From UBA10103 sp964437185 (lineage in GTDB: Bacteria > Patescibacteriota > Minisyncoccia > Phycocordibacterales > UBA2100): a stretch of DNA of 64,000 nt. The notes under the pieces are model-generated. The model had not been told where the DNA came from. It made no database searches and was given only the letters and a program-made list of their open reading frames with translations. Shown here piece by piece: positions 41,405-49,320 of the stretch. Positions within the stretch are counted from its first letter, which is position 1. Each line of letters begins with the position of its first letter. The position numbers were made by a program, and so were the translations under genes. The stretch covers positions 1 through 64,000 of the forward strand of contig CAYTFU010000003.1 in assembly GCA_964437185.1 (NCBI GenBank), given 5' to 3'.

Positions 41405-41788
41405 CTAGAGAATTGACCTCACCCGCTGACGAATCTCCTCATAGGTGTTTTTAGGTATTCGGCCCATCTTGACGAGCAACCGCTTTGAATCGAGTAGGCG
41501 CACCTGCGAAAGCAAAGCTGTGCTCTCGCCGCCAAGAAACGCAAAAGTGTAATGGTATTTACCATCGCGTTTCGCTGTGGTGAGCGGTATTCCAACAAAT
41601 ACATTCTTACTGTACTTTTTTAGCACGAGTACTGGCCGAGCAAACTTCTCCCCCTTGCCATCTTGCTCGAAACCAATGTTGACACCAATGGCACACCACC
41701 ATACCTCGCGTTCGTAAAAATAAAGATTAAACTCACTTTTACTGGTAGATTTTTTTCGCTCGTTCCACGTATCGAAATCCTTTTTCAT
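41405..41788 (-). CDS. PemK/MazF-like toxin-family protein
   Basis: A 127-residue protein starting MKKDFDTWNERKKS. The MazF/PemK core is seen: EVWWCAIGVNIGFEQDGKGEKFARPVLVLKKYSKNVFVGIP in order (barrel strands with the RPVLVL signature), then STALLSQVRLLDSKRLL. MazF proteins are mRNA-cutting endonucleases. The N-terminal 35 residues (NERKKSTSKSEFNLYF) are extra and could hold a built-in antitoxin-like helix. No antitoxin gene adjoins it. Confidence 0.75.
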   Translation of the reverse strand: MKKDFDTWNERKKSTSKSEFNLYFYEREVWWCAIGVNIGFEQDGKGEKFARPVLVLKKYSKNVFVGIPLTTAKRDGKYHYTFAFLGGESTALLSQVRLLDSKRLLVKMGRIPKNTYEEIRQRVRSIL

Positions 41789-41828
41789 TTCGCACAATGT
41801 TGTCACGGCAAAAGACCCGTTCCACGAT

Positions 41829-41861
41829 CAAGGGTAACCCTTTCAGAAAGGGTTACCCTTG
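41829..41861. repeat. REP family A, perfect inverted pair
   Basis: CAAGGGTAACCC-TTTCAGAAA-GGGTTACCCTTG: arms perfectly complementary and each half itself palindromic. It lies between the MazF-like gene and the lysyl-oxidase-like gene, both on the minus strand. Confidence 0.9.
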
Positions 41862-41874
41862 CGGTTATAAACCG

Positions 41875-42591
41875 CTAGCGGTTGCCACGGCGAGGGGCGC
41901 CGATGACGCTTACCGTGCCATTTGCGAGGCGGATGTCGACGGTGCTCACGTTGTCGAGCTCGTCGGTCTCGAAAATGTGACCCTTCGGATCGATCTCTAT
42001 CTTGAGACGATAATCGCCGTCCGGAAGCCCTGTGATGTCGATAGACTGGCCGTCGAGTTGGTAGCCGTAGGTGTCACCCCAACCCACCGACATGCCCTGC
42101 ACCTGATCTCCGCAGGAACTATAGACCGCTTGCTTCGGCGCTCCTGGGAGCTTGGTATTCATGCGCGTAGTGTCCATCACGCAGAATGTCATCTTGCTAC
42201 CTACGCGATTTTCTTGACCGTTTGCGGTAATCGGCTGGAGCGTGTACGCCGCATAATCGTCGAAGTGGAAATGATTGTGCGCTACGTGCCACGTAAAGGT
42301 GCCCGCCTTATATTCCGTATTCGTTCCGTCGTCATTGTAAACGCGCTGGAAGACATCTTGACCGTTGCTGATCACATCCCCTGCAAAAAGTTCTAGCGGC
42401 CCCGCGCCATTGTTCCACGCCGTCGTGCTAAAGCGGAGAGACGTGCCCACAAGTGTGTTTTCAAGTCGAATATTGCTCGCCGGAAGTGCTTTTAGATTGG
42501 GCACGAGCTGCGACGCGGCGTGAAGATGCCCGCCAAACATCACAACCAACCCCGCCACAGAAAGCGCGGAGTATGCAATGGTGTTTTTCAT
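41875..42591 (-). CDS. Secreted lysyl-oxidase-family protein
   Basis: A 238-residue exported protein: signal peptide MKNTIAYSALSVAGLVVMFG to HAA, then a lysyl-oxidase-like domain. The copper-site region reads WHVAHNHFHFDDYAAYTL, the WxxCHxHxH pattern of lysyl oxidases with the Cys changed to Ala. C-terminal part DGDYRLKIEIDPKGHIFETDELDN matches the family end. If active it would oxidise amines such as lysine side chains outside the cell; the cofactor Lys/Tyr pair cannot be fixed by eye. It follows the metzincin-like gene by 6 bases. Confidence 0.8.
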   Translation of the reverse strand: MKNTIAYSALSVAGLVVMFGGHLHAASQLVPNLKALPASNIRLENTLVGTSLRFSTTAWNNGAGPLELFAGDVISNGQDVFQRVYNDDGTNTEYKAGTFTWHVAHNHFHFDDYAAYTLQPITANGQENRVGSKMTFCVMDTTRMNTKLPGAPKQAVYSSCGDQVQGMSVGWGDTYGYQLDGQSIDITGLPDGDYRLKIEIDPKGHIFETDELDNVSTVDIRLANGTVSVIGAPRRGNR

Positions 42592-42597
42592 ACGCGG

Positions 42598-43380
42598 TTA
42601 TTCGCGGTGGTTGCGCGCGCGGTCCTCAGCCCAGTACACGTGTCGGAGGGTGCGCTCGCCGTGACCCAAATCCTGCTCAAAAATGGAGACGCGGCCATTG
42701 GACGATCGGTAAATCTCTTTACCCCACGCTTTCGGATCGTTGGAATCTGTATCCGCTCCGGACGATGCAGTGGACTGAGCAATCGTCGTCGAGCCATCGA
42801 GATGCGAATAGATTGCTGCGAGCTGATCGTAATCATGGTGATTCGGCTTGGTGCTGTTCGGGCTGCTCGAGTAGTCCATACAGGTGCTCTGCGACGATCC
42901 GTCTTCGCTCGTATGGCCAAGACCGAACAAGTGCCCAACTTCCTGACACATGACGTGCAACTTCTCATCTGGGTTGTTGTATTGCGGAAGATTGAAATAG
43001 CTGTCGTTCATCTTGGCCGTACCCTTCGTGATATGCGAACCGTTAATCCATATCTGCGCGAGTCCTATCCAGCCATTGTATCCATACTTACGGTTACAGA
43101 CCTCGATGCGGCCAGTCGTCGCCTTGCAGTTACTACCTCCTTGCCCAGTTACTACGACAGTGTCGAGAACGCTCGATGCGCTCCAGTCTGCTGATGCGGT
43201 AGCGAGATACGAATCCCACGTGCTACTTACATTGTCTCCCATCTTTATCGTAAACGGATTGGCTGTACGAGCCCAGTGATAACTCCCCCACGCGTGACTG
43301 GCGAAGACCGTGGTCGCGCCAAGGAGCACTACAACGCCGAGTGCCGCGACGGAAATGCCTGCCTTTGTGATCTTATTCAT
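42598..43380 (-). CDS. Secreted metzincin-like protein with QExxH in place of HExxH
   Basis: A 260-residue exported protein. Signal peptide (MNKITKAGISVAALGVVVLL to VFA), then a matrixin/metzincin-like fold: CQEVGHLFGLGHTSED followed by CMDYSSSPN, which is the Met-turn. The first zinc ligand of HExxHxxGxxH is Gln; the catalytic Glu, both later His and the Met-turn remain. Flanking cysteines (VMCQ and STCMDY) probably form a disulfide. I recall related sequences with CQEVGH, so it may be a family trait rather than a local mutation. It may be a weak protease or a binding protein. Confidence 0.8.
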   Translation of the reverse strand: MNKITKAGISVAALGVVVLLGATTVFASHAWGSYHWARTANPFTIKMGDNVSSTWDSYLATASADWSASSVLDTVVVTGQGGSNCKATTGRIEVCNRKYGYNGWIGLAQIWINGSHITKGTAKMNDSYFNLPQYNNPDEKLHVMCQEVGHLFGLGHTSEDGSSQSTCMDYSSSPNSTKPNHHDYDQLAAIYSHLDGSTTIAQSTASSGADTDSNDPKAWGKEIYRSSNGRVSIFEQDLGHGERTLRHVYWAEDRARNHRE

Positions 43381-43471
43381 AATAGTATGAGTGTTTAGGT
43401 TAATGTCTAAATGGTACGGTGCATTTCTGCACTCGTCAAGGTCCGCCGCTGCATATCCAAAAAAGGCTTTA

Positions 43472-43828
43472 TTATTGCGCTAAATTTCGTGTAAGAAACA
43501 GGATACGTTTTGCGAGCACATACGCGCCAAGCGGATCTGACGATTCTGTGGCGTACGCAGGCCAACCTTCCACTGCCTTCTCAAGCCCCAAATTTTCAAA
43601 CGCCTCTTTTAAATACTGAAGGGAGCGCGCGTCGTTTTCCGGCGGGAGCGCGCCTGTAGAAAGATATGGTCGAAAATCTTTGCGGCGATCGAGTGCTGCC
43701 TGCTCATTTGGCAGGTCCGAAAGGAGCGCGCGTGCCCAATCAATCGCCTTTTGCTGCTCTGGGGTCGCCCGAGGTTTTCCATCTTTCTGCGAAGCACCCG
43801 CCGGTGATTCAGATTCTGAATTGCTCAT
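43472..43828 (-). CDS. Hypothetical soluble protein
   Basis: A 118-residue protein starting MSNSESESPAGASQK (a start 6 codons upstream is less likely). Acidic, disordered N-terminus of about 25 residues, then a helical region (EQQKAIDWARALLSDLPNE). No known domain. It starts 18 bases after the stop of the CAP gene and is probably co-transcribed with it. Confidence 0.6.
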   Translation of the reverse strand: MSNSESESPAGASQKDGKPRATPEQQKAIDWARALLSDLPNEQAALDRRKDFRPYLSTGALPPENDARSLQYLKEAFENLGLEKAVEGWPAYATESSDPLGAYVLAKRILFLTRNLAQ

Positions 43829-43846
43829 CGGCCAAGTATACCGCAC

Positions 43847-45001
43847 TTACGGAAGCGCGGCAGCCGCGCTCGCCATCGTGGCTTGCGGCGTGACGAGGGT
43901 GGGCAAAAAGACAAACGAATCCGCAGCCACAAGCACAGCAAGGATAAACGAGAGCATCACACCCGCGGCAACCGCCTTGCGCGTGTGATGAAGTCGGATT
44001 TCCCACTCCGTGGCAACTCCGAGAGCAATCACAATGAGAATCGCGAGGGTCCAATACAGGTACTGCATCATGCTGCGCGGCGACGCGGCGATGTGCGCCC
44101 AAATAGATGCGTAGTTGGGCGTGGAACCCGCGACGACCGTGACGGGTGGCGCCACTTTGCTCGGCTTCACCGCTTCGGGTGCGGGTGCAGGAACTTCCTC
44201 CGCTGCTGTCCCAAGTACTTCAACCTCTTTCTCCACTCCCCCCTGCGCGATCACCCGATCTTCGGATGTCTCTGGCGCGGGCTCTTGCTCTGCGACCGGC
44301 ACAGGCGTCACCTCTCCCAGGACCGATGGAGCAGAAGTCGCGAGAGCGATTTCGCTTGGGCTTTCAGGTATCGAGACGCCTGCGAGCGCTCGCTGCACGC
44401 CCGACGAAGATGGGGTGCCGAAAACCTGGGCCACAAATGTCGTGCGACGTCCCCGGTAGGTACCTTCCGCGATCGCAATGCCGATTTCTGTAAACTTGGG
44501 ATTCAAAATGTTTTCGCGGTGAGTGGGAGAATTCATCCACGCGCGCTCGACGTCGCTCGATTCAGAAAAGTCGACCGCGAGATTCTCGCCCGCGTAGTCA
44601 AACGCATACCCTTCCTGTGTAAACCAATGCCACGGATCAATTCCTTCGGGAGAAATGTGCGCGAAATAGCTCTTTGCCGCCATGTCGTTGGCCTTGGCCT
44701 GCGCGACTGCTGTAAGGGCGGGGCTCAATGTAAGCGCGGTGAGGCTGTTTTGCGTACGATCACCATTGGTCAGATCCACAAGGACGGTGGCAAGCACCGA
44801 CGCGTACTGCTGAGACGTAATGAAGTAGCGATCGACGGATGACCCGATAAAAATCGAGACGACGAGTGCCGAAACAATCGCCACGCCCGCGCCGCCAAAA
44901 AGCTCCGCTTCTTTACGCCCTTTTTTGCTCCGAGGCAGGAGGGATCGCAACATCGATCGCCGCGCAAGCGCGTTTTTCTTCGGCTCTTTCTTGCGCACCA
45001 T
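43847..45001 (-). CDS. Membrane-anchored CAP (SCP/PR-1-like) domain protein
   Basis: A 384-residue protein. Basic N-terminus (MVRKKEPKKNALARRS), a first membrane helix (about 38-56), an extracytoplasmic CAP domain (about 70-200: HISPEGIDPWHWF, YAGENLAVDF, AWMNSPTHRENILNPKFTEIGI), a Pro/Glu/Val-rich linker, then two more membrane helices near the C-terminus (YLYWTLAILIVIALGVA and AAGVMLSFILAVLVAADSF). The CAP core keeps the two His and the acidic residues. Bacterial CAP proteins have no agreed function. Confidence 0.88.
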   Translation of the reverse strand: MVRKKEPKKNALARRSMLRSLLPRSKKGRKEAELFGGAGVAIVSALVVSIFIGSSVDRYFITSQQYASVLATVLVDLTNGDRTQNSLTALTLSPALTAVAQAKANDMAAKSYFAHISPEGIDPWHWFTQEGYAFDYAGENLAVDFSESSDVERAWMNSPTHRENILNPKFTEIGIAIAEGTYRGRRTTFVAQVFGTPSSSGVQRALAGVSIPESPSEIALATSAPSVLGEVTPVPVAEQEPAPETSEDRVIAQGGVEKEVEVLGTAAEEVPAPAPEAVKPSKVAPPVTVVAGSTPNYASIWAHIAASPRSMMQYLYWTLAILIVIALGVATEWEIRLHHTRKAVAAGVMLSFILAVLVAADSFVFLPTLVTPQATMASAAAALP

Positions 45002-45031
45002 CCTTTCATTGTCTCATGTGAGTGCCAACGC

Positions 45032-45063
45032 AAAAACCGCCCTCTGTGGAGGGCGGTTTTTTT
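45032..45063 (-). terminator. Intrinsic terminator (works both ways)
   Basis: AAAAACCGCCCTC-TGT-GGAGGGCGGTTTTT, 12-bp stem with an A-run on one side and a T-run on the other. On the minus strand it follows the surface-protein gene at 45130. A second hairpin (ATCCCAACTCC / GGAGTGGGAT) lies at about 45091-45117. Confidence 0.75.
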
Positions 45064-45129
45064 ACCTCTTTGTTGTCTATGGAGACATGTGGATCCCACT
45101 CCTGTGGAGTTGGGATGCCTGCGCGTTGC

Positions 45130-48100
45130 CTAGGGCAACGGCGGCAATGGAATATTCAAGCTTGAGCACTTGAGCATGTTGATCCAGCGTTTGGTCGTCT
45201 TGTAGACGTAGCCGGTCGTCTCGCCCTGCTTCAAGAGTCCGCGATCAACCCATGGCTTCAAGACGCCGTCGTTCTCACTTGCCTGGAAGTCTCGCACTGC
45301 CTTGTCGGTCATTGGGCCAAAGACGCCGGTGATCGGGAGCGAAATCTTCATCTGCTCATTGAGGAACGTCTGGAGCTTCTTCACTTCCTCCGGATCGTTC
45401 TTCGTGCTGATGCGGAGGTAATCGCGCAGGAACGGAGCGCACGATGCGCCGAGCACCTGACCAGTCGATGTACCGAGCACCTGGCCCGGACCGAAAGTCG
45501 GATTACCGAAGTCGGTTCCCCCACCGCCTGTTGTCCTTGGAGGTGTAGGTGTAGTTACGACCGGCGTGTTTACCTTTATAACTACGCTCCCGTCGTCATT
45601 TGCATCGTTGGTTTCGGCATTCTCGTGAGACGAAACCGCGGTGTTCGTCACTTCAGTACCGGCGGATGCCGTTACCGTAGCGACAATCTGAAGTGATGTC
45701 GTTGCGTTTGCGGCGAGAGATCCGATAGTCCATACGCCGGTCGAAGTAGCGTAATCACCCTCTCCATTGTCGGAAACGTACGTCAAGCCAGAAGGAAGGT
45801 TATCAGTTACGGAGACTCCCGACGCAGTAGCTGGGCCGCTGTTGGATACGGTGATGGTGAACGTTACATTCTGTCCGTTATCCGGCGTTGCGTCATCTAC
45901 CTCTTTTGTCACTGCGATATCCGAACCTGTCGGAATGATCGTGTTGACGAAGGTACAAGTAATGTCATCTCCCGCGATGAGATTGCTAAAGCCCGCAAAC
46001 GAACCGTCATAATTGACCGCCGCATCAGATTCAAGCGGAGAGTCGATCACACACACCAAGCTTGTGAAGTCCCACCCTTGTGCCTGGTTCTCGCTCACGG
46101 AACTAGAGCCATCGATATCGAGAGCTACCGTTTCAGAGCCGGCTCCTCCTTCGGTCGTGATCTCAACATCAGTCTCCATACCTTGCACATTGAACGTGAA
46201 CGTGCCGTTTCCACCGACCGTATTCTTCACGATCGTGAGTGTCGGGATGAAAGGGGCACAATCCGCGTCTTCAAGATCCACGCCGCCGCCTTGGCTACCG
46301 TCGTCGTTGTCGTTGTCAATGCCATCGGAGCATTCCGCGAGTGTGTTTTCTGTAAGCGGATTTACGGTGATCGATACGGTTGACTCATTGCTGTCGACAG
46401 AGCTGTCGTTTGCCTTGAAGGTAAACGAATCCGATCCACTGAAGTTGAGATTCGGCGTGTAGGTGAACTGGCCCGTGCCTACGTTGAGGAATGTAATGCT
46501 GCCATTTGAGGGATTGCTCGTGGTGGCAAACGTAAGTGGATCGCCATCTACATCGGTCGCACCGAGGACGCCGGGGACTGCGATGTTTTGATCGGTCGTG
46601 ATGGATTGACCCGTCGAGACAGGCGCGTCGTTCACTGGATTAACGGTAATGGTTACGGTTACCGATCCGCTTAGGCCGCTATTTGTGTCGTTAACGTGAT
46701 ACGTGAACGAGTCAGAACCATTGAAGTTTGCGTCTGGCGCGTAATCGAAACTACCGTCGCCGCTTAGTGTAAGAATCCCGTTCGAAACATCGGTATCAAG
46801 AACCGCCGTCATCGTATCCCCGTCGGCATCCGTGTCGTTTCCGAGTACGCCCGGGGCGGCAATCGAAAGTGTCGCATCTTCGTTGACGGAATAGGCATCG
46901 GCAACAGCATTTGGCGCATCGTTGGTGTTGCTTACGGTCACGTTGACCGTCGCAGTATCAGTGCCACCGTTATCGTCGGATATCGTGTACGTGAAGCTGT
47001 CGGAGCCTACGTATCCGGCGTTTGGAGTGTATTTTACAGACCCTGCATCAAGAGTAGCGGTGCCGTTTGAAGCCGACCCAACACTCTGCACCGTGAGAGT
47101 TTCTGCCGTATCGGGTGAAATTAAGTCGTTCGCAAGGACATCGATGACGTTGTCGACTGAATCTTCGTTTACGTTTGCCGAGTCATTTACTGCATCGGGA
47201 TCATCGTTGACTGGCGTAACGGTGATAGAGAACGATCCACTGTTGCTTCCGATAAGATCGGCTACAGAAAAGGTGAATCCATCTGGACCATTGTAGTTGA
47301 GAGCTGGAGTGTAGCTGAAAGTACCATTCGAGTTGAGCGTGAACGCTGCGGAGTTTGTCGGCCCCGTAACGATCGCGTACGTAAGCACATCGCCCTCCGC
47401 ATCAATGGCAGTAACAGCACCCGAAAAGCCGACGTCCTCTGGCGTCGTGCTCGCCTGGTCGCTCACGGGGGTTGGGAATGTATTGAAGTACGTGTTGGTA
47501 ACGACACACGTGACCGTGGTGCCTGATACTACCGTAACGGTACCGCCTGGAGCACAATCGTCACCAAACGATGTCGTGTAGTGTGCGTTCGCTGGCTCAC
47601 TCACCGTATAAGAACCTGCAGTCAGCGTGTACTCAGTACCGGTCTCGGAACCTGCCGCTGGAGATCCTGTGACGTCCACACCGCCCTGCTTCACGCTGAT
47701 CGGGAACTGGTCGGCAGTCGCTGTTCCACCTCCCGTGATTACTACATTCTTAATAACAGAAAGCGTCCCTGGAACAACATTAAACTCATCGTCGTCGGTC
47801 AATCCTGAACAACCAGGATCGGCAGGGTAGTCGATCAGCCCATCGCCATCATTATCAACGCCGTCATCGCATTGATATACAACCTCGACTGTTTGAATAA
47901 ATGTGGAAAGCCCACCCTCATTACCTGCCTGATTCGCATGATGGATGCTGACTCGAATGGTGTAACTGCCGGGAGCAGAGTAGGTGTGGGAAGTAGACCA
48001 TGGAGTATCCGCAATAATTCCATTGTTTGAATTGTTTGTGAAGTTTAGATCGGTCTCGTCCATAAATACGACCCAGGCCGAAGGATCGCCCCAGTCGACA

Positions 48101-48339
48101 GAAATGTACTGCTGATTCGCTGGGCCCGTAAAAGTATTCGCAGAAGCAATGCCACTTGCCGTCACATTGAGACCGTTCAAAGTAAGCGATCCTGATATTA
48201 CGTAGTTTGCAGCTGCGTGTGCCGTGTTCGGAGCAAGCGCTACGCCCGCAAACGACATCGATATCATGCTTAGAGTTACGAAAACAGATCCCGCCTTGTC
48301 GAGAAAGGACCCCTTGTGCGCGAAGACATTAATATTCAT
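45130..48339 (-). CDS. Cadherin-like tandem-repeat surface protein with C-terminal peptidoglycan-binding domain
   Basis: A 1069-residue exported protein. Signal peptide to about residue 43 (AHAA), a PKD-like region (VDWGDPSAWVV, GSYTIRVSI), a short Asp-rich calcium-type motif (DDGVDNDGDGLIDYP), one prealbumin-like repeat, then four tandem cadherin-like/VCBS-type repeats of about 95 residues (GFTFSVADL, DSFTYTISDDN, DSFTYHVNDT, DSFTFKAND, each with NDxP linkers). A second DNDNDD motif, another prealbumin-like repeat, a DUF11 domain (SNSGPATASGVSVTDNLPSGL) and a PG_binding_1 domain (about 985-1040; PITGVFGPMTDKAVRDFQ) follow. The layout suggests a calcium-stiffened stalk fixed to the wall by its C-terminus. 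Confidence 0.9.
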   Translation of the reverse strand: MNINVFAHKGSFLDKAGSVFVTLSMISMSFAGVALAPNTAHAAANYVISGSLTLNGLNVTASGIASANTFTGPANQQYISVDWGDPSAWVVFMDETDLNFTNNSNNGIIADTPWSTSHTYSAPGSYTIRVSIHHANQAGNEGGLSTFIQTVEVVYQCDDGVDNDGDGLIDYPADPGCSGLTDDDEFNVVPGTLSVIKNVVITGGGTATADQFPISVKQGGVDVTGSPAAGSETGTEYTLTAGSYTVSEPANAHYTTSFGDDCAPGGTVTVVSGTTVTCVVTNTYFNTFPTPVSDQASTTPEDVGFSGAVTAIDAEGDVLTYAIVTGPTNSAAFTLNSNGTFSYTPALNYNGPDGFTFSVADLIGSNSGSFSITVTPVNDDPDAVNDSANVNEDSVDNVIDVLANDLISPDTAETLTVQSVGSASNGTATLDAGSVKYTPNAGYVGSDSFTYTISDDNGGTDTATVNVTVSNTNDAPNAVADAYSVNEDATLSIAAPGVLGNDTDADGDTMTAVLDTDVSNGILTLSGDGSFDYAPDANFNGSDSFTYHVNDTNSGLSGSVTVTITVNPVNDAPVSTGQSITTDQNIAVPGVLGATDVDGDPLTFATTSNPSNGSITFLNVGTGQFTYTPNLNFSGSDSFTFKANDSSVDSNESTVSITVNPLTENTLAECSDGIDNDNDDGSQGGGVDLEDADCAPFIPTLTIVKNTVGGNGTFTFNVQGMETDVEITTEGGAGSETVALDIDGSSSVSENQAQGWDFTSLVCVIDSPLESDAAVNYDGSFAGFSNLIAGDDITCTFVNTIIPTGSDIAVTKEVDDATPDNGQNVTFTITVSNSGPATASGVSVTDNLPSGLTYVSDNGEGDYATSTGVWTIGSLAANATTSLQIVATVTASAGTEVTNTAVSSHENAETNDANDDGSVVIKVNTPVVTTPTPPRTTGGGGTDFGNPTFGPGQVLGTSTGQVLGASCAPFLRDYLRISTKNDPEEVKKLQTFLNEQMKISLPITGVFGPMTDKAVRDFQASENDGVLKPWVDRGLLKQGETTGYVYKTTKRWINMLKCSSLNIPLPPLP

Positions 48340-48564
48340 ATTTTGTTAGTAATTAGGTAATAAATTGACCCTAGTAATGACTTCAGGAAAGATCTAAATT
48401 TCGGGCGTACTTTACACTGTATACGGGAGTTTTGTCAAGACCTCCGCATTAGACGCAATATCACAACACTACCCACGCCTCAAACTTACCACAAGCGCAA
48501 AATTGGTGAAATGGTGTGCGTAAAGTGTGCATAAATATCAAAATCTGTGGATTACACGCATCAT

Positions 48565-48587
48565 GTGGGGTTTCGTAAATCCCACGT
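48565..48587. repeat. REP family B, 3' of RAYT B
   Basis: GTGGGGTTT-CGT-AAATCCCAC with one G-T pair in the stem; 28 bases beyond the transposase stop. In the 275-base gap 48340-48614 this is the only feature seen. Confidence 0.8.
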
Positions 48588-48614
48588 ACCACCAAAATAG
48601 CCAAGTAACACTTC

Positions 48615-49268
48615 TTACTCGAGCAGGGCGATTTCCATTTTCCAAGAAATATCTTTTATGAAGCGCTGTGTTTTTGATACGACACCACCGTATGCCTCCT
48701 CGAATAATTCTCTGTTCAGAATCGACGGGAAATTTACCTGTCCCGAATAGTCAGGAAAACTGCTCCAGCGATATGTCCGTAGAAATGCCATGGCCTTTCT
48801 TTCACTTGCGATTCCGCCCTCGCGCCAGCCTTTAGCCCCTTCGAGAAAGTCGAGGGGATTGAGATGAATGTAATGCAGGATGTGCAAAAAATGCGCTTCG
48901 CGCTCGATCAGTACCTTCTTGGTGCGTCCCTGAAACAGCGCTCCCTCGCGTTCATGAAGTTCGTTGTAATAGTTGGCATACCCAACATTGAGCTTGCGAA
49001 TAAATTTTGTTAGTCCTCCGTCCTCTATTTCGGATACGAGTAAATGGTAATGATTTTTCATAAGACACCACCCGTGTAAATCAATCAGCCGCTTTCGCTT
49101 CGCCAACGTGGGGTTTCGTAAATCCCACGTCTTTCGTCTATATGCGTCTGGCGCAGGCCGAATATCATTGAATTCGTATATGTCTCGCACAAAGCGAGCG
49201 CAGTGCGCATCGTCATCAAAAATTGTTCGCTTATCTACACCCCTATTGAGTACATGATACAGCTCCAC
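48615..49268 (-). CDS. REP-associated tyrosine transposase (RAYT) B
   Basis: A 217-residue Y1/HUH nuclease starting MELYHVLNRGVDKRTIF. HUH motif MKNHYHLL; tyrosine helix NVGYANYYNELHEREGALFQGR; YIHLNPLDF. It has the same family pattern as RAYT A but is only distantly similar, and it is surrounded by a different palindrome. One family B palindrome lies inside the reading frame (49106-49130) and encodes the segment around KTWDLRNPTLA between the N-terminal strand and the HUH motif, keeping the frame open. Confidence 0.9.
   Translation of the reverse strand: MELYHVLNRGVDKRTIFDDDAHCARFVRDIYEFNDIRPAPDAYRRKTWDLRNPTLAKRKRLIDLHGWCLMKNHYHLLVSEIEDGGLTKFIRKLNVGYANYYNELHEREGALFQGRTKKVLIEREAHFLHILHYIHLNPLDFLEGAKGWREGGIASERKAMAFLRTYRWSSFPDYSGQVNFPSILNRELFEEAYGGVVSKTQRFIKDISWKMEIALLE
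49106..49130. repeat. REP family B inside the RAYT B coding sequence
   Basis: ACGTGGGGTTT-CGT-AAATCCCACGT, 25 bases, same orientation as the copy at 48565. It is translated as part of the transposase. Confidence 0.9.
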
Positions 49269-49286
49269 TCCAATAGTGTACTTTCA

Positions 49287-49311
49287 ACGTGGGATTTACG
49301 AAATCCCACGT
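49287..49311. repeat. REP family B, 5' of RAYT B
   Basis: ACGTGGGATTT-ACG-AAATCCCACGT, a perfect 11-bp stem with a 3-base loop, in opposite orientation to the other two copies. 18 bases before the RAYT start and 9 bases after the end of the TlpA-like gene. Confidence 0.9.
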
Positions 49312-49320
49312 GGGGAAATG

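Noticed and set aside
42598..43380. Calling the metzincin-like gene a pseudogene because of Gln in HExxH
   Set aside because: All other motif residues, the Met-turn and flanking Cys are intact and I recall relatives with the same CQEVGH, so it is more likely a family variant.
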